Shown: positions 59,422 through 64,000 of the stretch, in pieces
Position numbering within the stretch: the first letter of the stretch is position 1
How the letters are laid out: each line of letters opens with the position of its first letter
Origin: Lacihabitans sp. CS3-21
GTDB lineage: Bacteria > Bacteroidota > Bacteroidia > Cytophagales > Spirosomataceae
DNA length: 64,000 nucleotides
Reading direction: 5' to 3'
Assembly: GCF_024343675.1 (NCBI RefSeq)
Contig: NZ_RJUD01000018.1
Span: forward strand, 22,628-86,627
The notes under the pieces: generated by a model
What the model saw: the letters and a program-made list of their open reading frames with translations, nothing else
Told to the model about the DNA's origin: nothing
Database searches by the model: none
Position numbers and translations under genes: made by a program

Positions 59422-61917
59422 CTACCTCACCAAAAAAGCAGCATTGGCCATCATGAGTTTTCCTCCATACCAAAAACCCCTGAAAATTGGACTTTCTAGC
59501 AAGTGAATAATTTTGCCCTTTCCGTGGTCTTGCACTGCGAATACGGGTGCATCTTTCATGGTCTTTTTGACATTTTGACCCACAAAACCACTCACATGCT
59601 CTCCCAATTTGCCCACATTCCAGCCGTTTTTAAGGTATTCATTGTCCAAAGTATTTTTGATCATTACGTTGGAAGTTTTTTCATATCCATAAGCCAAAGG
59701 GTGTGTGTTATCGAGGTTTACTTTGTAAATCGCTCCCGGAATCTGGTCTGAAATGGCATCTCTGTCTCTTGAACCATAGCTTTTGTTTATGTCATTTTTA
59801 GCATCGGGTTTGCTTTTCGACTTCAATTCTATGCCATCCTTACCTGCCAGAAAATCATTGGCACTTTCCAGCAATATTACTCTACCGCCATCGCTTACCC
59901 AGCGTGTCACCTCCTTGTGGTCTTTTATGATGTTTCCATACTGACCATTCGGCAGAATCAAAACATCCAACGTCCAAAGGTCAACTCTGCCAAAGTAAGA
60001 GCCATCAATCAACGTGATGGGGTAGTCCAATTGCTGATCAAAGAAATGCCAAACATCGCCTGCTGCAGTGGGTGTTATGCCCGCTCCTACCATCAAACCT
60101 ATTTTCGGAGGATTCAACACATCTACCGAGCTCGCCCCCATGTCGGGACCACTTTCTACCAAGCCCGAATACAACGGAAGCAAATTGATATCAAAAGCTT
60201 TGGCTATGGCCGTCACTTTGGCTTCGAAGTTCTCACCTAAATTCTCGTTTCCTTTTCGGGTAATCAACAAGGTACCCGCACCAAAGTCTTTTCCACCTGC
60301 TTTAAAAGGAGCTTCCTGCAGCCTTACTTTGATTTTTTCTTTGAAAAGTTGGGCCAGAAACTTCGATTCTTCAAACGAACTGACCTCTGAAGCAAATGCA
60401 AAAACTCTTTTGCCATTCACAATTTCTACTTTGCTGTCAAACTTAGGTTTGGTTGTACCTCCGCTGAGTCTTTGGCTCATAGCAAAAGCTGGCAAATCAT
60501 AAGCATAAGGCAATGCCCATGCCGTGATATCGTAGGTATTGGAGTCTTCTAAATATGATTTTGGCTCGAAAAGTATTTTGGCCAAAACGCCTTTGGGCTG
60601 ATAAGAATTAACAATCATGTCGTTTTCATCCACACTAAAGGCTTCTTCTTTTTGGTTTTGATAGTTAAAACCCGACCCAGCAGATTTTTTATTGGCAAAC
60701 GAATACTCAATTTGCATTTTATCCAACTGCTCAGCCAAGGCTTTTACTTTGGCTTCGTTGCCCTTAAACTTCATCACATAAGACTTGTATTTGCCAAAGC
60801 CCTTGCCTTGGGCATCGTTGAAAAACTTGTTGAACTCCTCAATCGACTTTTCCGATTTGTCAGACAAAGCCTCTAAAGCACCCATGCTGGTCGAAAACGA
60901 ATGCATAATCCTGTCTTTCAGCGTCAAGGTATCCCCATCGTTTCTTTTGTAGGCCAATCCAGCCGGGCCTCCGCCGCCTTGCTCGAAGGTCATGCCGATG
61001 GCTCCATTGTACGACGGATATGTGTCTCCATAACTTGGGTAAAACAAGTCATAGTTTTCTTTGGTGAAATATAGCCAACCTTTTTCATCAAATGCTTTTT
61101 TGTTGTATTGACCCAAAAGCTCCTGAAATTCTCTTTGGAAGCCCGTCAAATCTTCATGAAATGGCTTGGCCGAGGGTGGGAAATAATAGGTAGAGTTGGG
61201 ACCCATTTCGTGGAAATCGGCATGAAGGTGCGGCATCCATGAATTATAAAACTTGATACGTTGCTGTGTTTCTTTTTGTGTTTGCCAAGCAATGTCTCTG
61301 TTAAGGTCAAACAAATAGTGGTTAAATCTCCCACCCGGCCAAGGCTCATGGTGCTCTACTGAGGCGGCATGCAAATCGGGCTTTTTGCCCAAATAGCGGT
61401 TGTACCACTGGCTGTAACGGTCAAATCCGTCGGGATTTACGCAGGGATCTATCAAAATCAAGGTATTTTTCAATACTTTCTTGGCCAAATCCGAGGTACC
61501 GTTGGCCATTTCGTAAATCACTTTCACTGAAGTTTCGGCATTTACCGATTCGTTGCCATGTACGTTATACGACAAATAGGCAATCGTCGGAATATTTTTA
61601 TTGCCAGCTCCAGCCATGAGGCCAATGTTTTGGAGGTTGGACTTACGAATCTGCTCGATGTTTTGGATATTTTCTTTGGATCCAATGGCCACAATCATCT
61701 GTGGACGACCTTCGGTGGTGAATCCCAAAGGAAAAATCTTCACATTTTCGGGTTTGTTGGCCGCCACATATTCGGCATAGCCTATCAACTGGTGGTGAAA
61801 ATGAAACTTGGAGCCGGTGGCATTTCCGAAGTATTCTTCGGGCGATTTGAGCGTTTGGGCTATAATAGCATGTGAAACAAAAAACAGAAAAAGTGCAAGT
61901 TTGTTGATATTGAGCAT
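59422..61917 (-). CDS. M14-family zinc carboxypeptidase
   Basis: 831 residues from ATG 61917 with signal peptide NINKLALFLFFVSHAIIAQ. Zinc ligands: His and Glu in NVHGNESVNAET, then His in HADFHEMGP. LIDPCVNPDGFDRYSQWYN holds the substrate Arg/Asn block, and IGMTFEQGGGGPAG the catalytic Glu. A long C-terminal region (about residues 420-830) of mixed alpha/beta character includes KIGLMVGAGI, a GATase-like segment, as in many Bacteroidota M14 proteins. Exported peptide or cell-wall peptide hydrolase. The upstream ATG at 61941 adds eight polar residues and is less likely. Confidence 0.93.
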   Translation of the reverse strand: MLNINKLALFLFFVSHAIIAQTLKSPEEYFGNATGSKFHFHHQLIGYAEYVAANKPENVKIFPLGFTTEGRPQMIVAIGSKENIQNIEQIRKSNLQNIGLMAGAGNKNIPTIAYLSYNVHGNESVNAETSVKVIYEMANGTSDLAKKVLKNTLILIDPCVNPDGFDRYSQWYNRYLGKKPDLHAASVEHHEPWPGGRFNHYLFDLNRDIAWQTQKETQQRIKFYNSWMPHLHADFHEMGPNSTYYFPPSAKPFHEDLTGFQREFQELLGQYNKKAFDEKGWLYFTKENYDLFYPSYGDTYPSYNGAIGMTFEQGGGGPAGLAYKRNDGDTLTLKDRIMHSFSTSMGALEALSDKSEKSIEEFNKFFNDAQGKGFGKYKSYVMKFKGNEAKVKALAEQLDKMQIEYSFANKKSAGSGFNYQNQKEEAFSVDENDMIVNSYQPKGVLAKILFEPKSYLEDSNTYDITAWALPYAYDLPAFAMSQRLSGGTTKPKFDSKVEIVNGKRVFAFASEVSSFEESKFLAQLFKEKIKVRLQEAPFKAGGKDFGAGTLLITRKGNENLGENFEAKVTAIAKAFDINLLPLYSGLVESGPDMGASSVDVLNPPKIGLMVGAGITPTAAGDVWHFFDQQLDYPITLIDGSYFGRVDLWTLDVLILPNGQYGNIIKDHKEVTRWVSDGGRVILLESANDFLAGKDGIELKSKSKPDAKNDINKSYGSRDRDAISDQIPGAIYKVNLDNTHPLAYGYEKTSNVMIKNTLDNEYLKNGWNVGKLGEHVSGFVGQNVKKTMKDAPVFAVQDHGKGKIIHLLESPIFRGFWYGGKLMMANAAFLVR

Positions 61918-62106
61918 TCGAGATAAATGGTTAGGGTTCAAAAATAATCATAAAGGATGGTTAAGCAAAAAAATGCCACTCAAATCGCCAAAATAAAGCG
62001 ATTTGCTGAGAAAATGAGTAAAATCAGCATTTTATTTACCTTTTCTGATAATTCATTGAATTATTAAAAGAATTTCAACAAAAACAGAAATATTTAAAAT
62101 CAACAC

Positions 62107-62137
62107 TTGTGTAATTAAAATAAAGCTTATACTTTTG
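62107..62137 (+). promoter_or_regulatory. tRNA-Glu promoter
   Basis: TTG at 62107-62109, 20-bp spacer, then TACTTTTG (62130-62137). Predicted start near 62142, about 77 nt before the tRNA 5' end. Confidence 0.6.
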
Positions 62138-62218
62138 CACCACGATAACGGAAACGGTATCGGTCATTTAGAAAAAATGATGTTTTTTAAACGCCAATTT
62201 CGATAAATGGGACCAGTC

Positions 62219-62290
62219 GGCCCTATCGTCTAGCGGTTAGGACACGTCCCTTTCACGGATGAAACCGGGGTTCGATTCCCCGTAGGGTCA
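62219..62290 (+). tRNA. tRNA-Glu (anticodon TTC)
   Basis: 72 nt. Acceptor GGCCCTA pairs with TAGGGTC (one G-T at 2-71), discriminator A, no encoded CCA. Anticodon stem CGTCC/GGATG encloses loop CTTTCAC with anticodon TTC at 62252-62254. T arm CGGGG-TTCGATT-CCCCG. MnmE, encoded in this window, modifies U34 of this tRNA in other bacteria. Confidence 0.95.
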
Positions 62291-62296
62291 CAGAGT

Positions 62297-62349
62297 TGTG
62301 AAGTGAAAATTAAGAAGCCTCAAATGCAAATTTGGGGCTTTTTTTGTGC
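62297..62349 (+). terminator. tRNA-Glu terminator, copy 1 (53-bp repeat)
   Basis: The stem AAGCCTCAAAT / ATTTGGGGCTT (one T-G pair) with GCAA tetraloop at 62315-62340 is followed by T. The whole 53-bp unit (TGTGAAGTG ... GTGC) recurs at 62485-62538 with one extra T. Confidence 0.9.
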
Positions 62350-62366
62350 GAAATTTTTGAAACTAA

Positions 62367-62464
62367 ACACGTCCATTTCGGGAATGATACTGGTGATGCG
62401 GCATTCCGAAGGTGTGAAGTTTCGCCTGGGATGCCAGTCCAATCGATTCCCCGTAGGCAGAGGC
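62367..62464 (+). pseudogene. decayed second copy of tRNA-Glu
   Basis: Matches tRNA-Glu in two blocks: ACACGTCC followed by TTTC (62367-62379) corresponds to the anticodon arm, and TCGATTCCCCGTAGG (62443-62457) is identical to the T arm and acceptor start of 62272-62286. Some 46 extra bases lie between them and the 5' third is absent, so it cannot fold. Its own terminator follows. Confidence 0.65.
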
Positions 62465-62484
62465 GATATTGTAGCCTCCAAAGA

Positions 62485-62538
62485 TGTGAAGTGAAAATTA
62501 AGAAGCCTCAAATGCAAATTTGGGGCTTTTTTTTGTGC
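62485..62538 (+). terminator. tRNA-Glu terminator, copy 2
   Basis: Duplicate of the 53-bp terminator unit 188 bp downstream of copy 1, again with the GCAA-loop stem (62503-62528) and eight T. Confidence 0.88.
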
Positions 62539-62895
62539 ACAAATTTCTGAGATCTCTACTGTCAGGTCGAGCGTAGTCGAGACCCCGCTTTCATTATAAA
62601 AAAAACCTAAATTACTCTAAAAACCTTCATTTTGAATTCAAAATACTTCAATTAGTTAATAAATTCTTCAGGTCACGAAACAACAAACCTTCGAAAATAT
62701 TTAAATTACCCAAAAGCAGCCAGATAATAAAATATTCATGACCCACATTCAGAAAAAAATATCTCATATATTTGACTCAGTAAACAATATAAGTACCTTC
62801 TATGAAATACCTCAGTATATTAGTTTAATAGAAAACATTCGGCTAGCTACCTCAATTTATCTGTTTATATAAGATTTAGCAGTTTTACTAAAATC
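62539..62895. other. intergenic stretch before the HEPN-like gene
   Basis: No ORF seen. Contains a GGTCGAGCGTAGTCGAGACC element (62565-62584), a palindrome-like repeat recurrent in Bacteroidota intergenic DNA, and TATATTTG (62767-62774), a possible -7 box about 120 nt upstream of the next ATG. Low GC. Confidence 0.5.
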
Positions 62896-63564
62896 ATGAC
62901 CGAGCAAGACATATTTTATTTGCGATCCGAAGACAAAATTGAATTTATTCGAATTGATAACTCATATGTTTTTTTTGATGGTGTAGTTTCATTTTTAGCT
63001 GGAGTTTGTTCAACTAATTTGCTAATGGACTCTTACCTTACTGAAGCCATAGCATATAAAGAGGGACACTATTTGTTTTTTGAAGGACGAACTAAGGCCA
63101 CAAACAAGATATACTATTTTTTTCCGTATGATATTTACAAATATTTAATGGACAATAGATGGCCTCAAAGTATAAACATACATTTCAAAGAAAAAACCTT
63201 TCCCGACCAAGAAGAAATTAATGGAGGATTAGACGGATTCGCAAAGGTTTTTTTATCACTAGGACAAGCGACATATATTCAATATTGGGAATCAACAAAA
63301 GATAAAGTAATTAAAGTATTCGGTACAGATCCGACAAAATGGAATACTATTTTTACATTTGGCTGGTTAGTACGCAATGCATTGGCACATAATTTCAAAG
63401 TTACAGTTAATAACCCAAAGATAGATAATATAACATGGAAAGGATTAAGCTTAGGTTATTCAAAAAATGGAATTGATATTTCTGAACAAATAATGTTCAT
63501 CGAATTAATAATTTTAATGAAAGATATTGAAGATGAGCTCATAAGTTACTGCCTCAAAGATTAA
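62896..63564 (+). CDS. HEPN-like domain protein of unknown function
   Basis: 222 residues. The only motif is WLVRNALAHNFKV in the C-terminal half: R-N-x-x-x-H is the HEPN RNase pattern (R-x4-6-H with a polar residue after Arg). It lies after an all-helical stretch (FAKVFLSLGQATYIQYWESTKDKVI) and before ISEQIMFIELIILMKDIEDELI, in keeping with a helical HEPN bundle. The N-terminal 100 residues are beta-rich and unassigned. HEPN proteins often serve as toxins or abortive-infection nucleases; no partner gene (e.g. MNT nucleotidyltransferase) is visible. Lies after the tRNA-Glu duplication. Confidence 0.5.
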   Translation: MTEQDIFYLRSEDKIEFIRIDNSYVFFDGVVSFLAGVCSTNLLMDSYLTEAIAYKEGHYLFFEGRTKATNKIYYFFPYDIYKYLMDNRWPQSINIHFKEKTFPDQEEINGGLDGFAKVFLSLGQATYIQYWESTKDKVIKVFGTDPTKWNTIFTFGWLVRNALAHNFKVTVNNPKIDNITWKGLSLGYSKNGIDISEQIMFIELIILMKDIEDELISYCLKD

Positions 63565-63718
63565 TTTTATATTATTTTAACTTTAGCTTAGTTTGATTTT
63601 TTGTAGTTTCTAATGCTCATTGCAATAAATTTTTATCCAAAGGCTTTACACCCTTTGATTACTGCTCAACTAACAAAAATAAAAACCTTTAAATGGCCAA
63701 GAATAAAAACTAGATACC

Positions 63719-64000
63719 ATGTCGATTCATTTTGTAAAAGACAAATATTATATTTTCAAAGGAGAGAAGATAGCTGAAGCAAAATTCAGGACAGAACTTT
63801 CCAGACTTATTATCGAGAAATATGGCTTCGGACCGTTTCCAGACCAAAATATAGTACGTGAAATAGTTTCATTTTCTTTAAAATACTACATTAAGAAATT
63901 CAAAGAAATTTGCCACAACGAAAAATCTTATAGGTTTTATCAGAATATCTTTTGGTTTCATGAGCAAGCGACAGAGTTATCATACTTACATGCTCATCAA
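63719..64000 (+). CDS. unknown protein, 5' part (cut by window edge)
   Basis: Open from ATG 63719 through the right edge, 94 codons. Begins SIHFVKDKYYIFKGEKIAEA, then a charged, helical stretch EKYGFGPFPDQNIVREIVSF and LKYYIKKFKEICHNEKSYRFY. No signal peptide or recognised domain. High Lys and Ile content resembles the HEPN-like neighbour rather than the housekeeping genes; it may belong to the same accessory region. Confidence 0.55.
   Translation, partial: MSIHFVKDKYYIFKGEKIAEAKFRTELSRLIIEKYGFGPFPDQNIVREIVSFSLKYYIKKFKEICHNEKSYRFYQNIFWFHEQATELSYLHAHQ

Noticed and set aside
62303..62550. Small frames between the two terminator copies
   Set aside because: They consist of the repeated terminator and tRNA-derived sequence; nothing protein-like.

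Overview
The window comes from a low-GC member of the Bacteroidota, most probably a Cytophagales-like environmental bacterium. The lineage is inferred from several signs: a T9SS C-terminal sorting domain, promoters with the Bacteroidota -7 box TAnnTTTG, almost no Shine-Dalgarno sites, 7TM-DISM histidine kinases, an AIM24-family protein, a GxxExxY protein and a large ThuA/sugar-dehydrogenase/cytochrome c fusion. Genes are dense, on both strands, and mostly chromosomal housekeeping plus nutrient-scavenging functions.

Layout. 1-5.5 kb: a minus-strand beta-ketoadipate operon (pcaHGBL-pobA; pobA runs off the left edge) with a divergent AraC regulator. 5.5-10.4 kb: an MFS transporter, a glycosyltransferase and an MBOAT/SGNH pair for polysaccharide O-acylation. 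10.4-14.9 kb: mnmE, an HTH-Fic protein, a DUF3820 protein, a GH113-like glycosidase and a NUDIX hydrolase. 14.9-23.3 kb: small envelope proteins, a sialidase-like protein, an Fe-alcohol dehydrogenase, tag, a Tat-exported Gfo/Idh protein and an AIM24 protein. 23.3-28.2 kb: dnaX (split by a -1 frameshift at an A10 tract), rpiB, a T9SS cargo protein, bamD and rpoZ. 28.2-35.6 kb: the ThuA fusion protein, a ComEA-like protein, RidA and a four-gene translationally coupled sensory cassette. 35.8-43.5 kb: adenine deaminase, M1 peptidase, HupE/UreJ, ChrA, exported SOD, recR and clpS. 43.7-52.5 kb: a two-component system divergent from a LamG surface protein and a second surface-protein/lnt operon; both target promoters carry an identical 27-bp element. 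52.7-57.5 kb: an SSS symporter, small proteins, a DEAD-box helicase with a structured leader holding a small ORF, and a GxxExxY protein bracketed by CACAAAG repeats. 57.8-64 kb: a PLD-family lipoprotein, an M14 peptidase, tRNA-Glu with a decayed second copy, a HEPN-like protein and a truncated unknown gene at the right edge.

Genes that work together: 4-hydroxybenzoate is hydroxylated by PobA to protocatechuate, which PcaHG, PcaB and PcaL convert to beta-ketoadipate; the final CoA-transferase and thiolase are not in the window. The kinase/regulator pair at 43.7-46.3 kb probably controls the two adjacent surface-protein promoters. The strongest unusual signals are the dnaX recoding site, the deaD leader, the duplicated 27-bp operator, the paired 15-mers at the pca/araC divergent promoter, and the tRNA-Glu duplication that may mark the edge of an accessory region.
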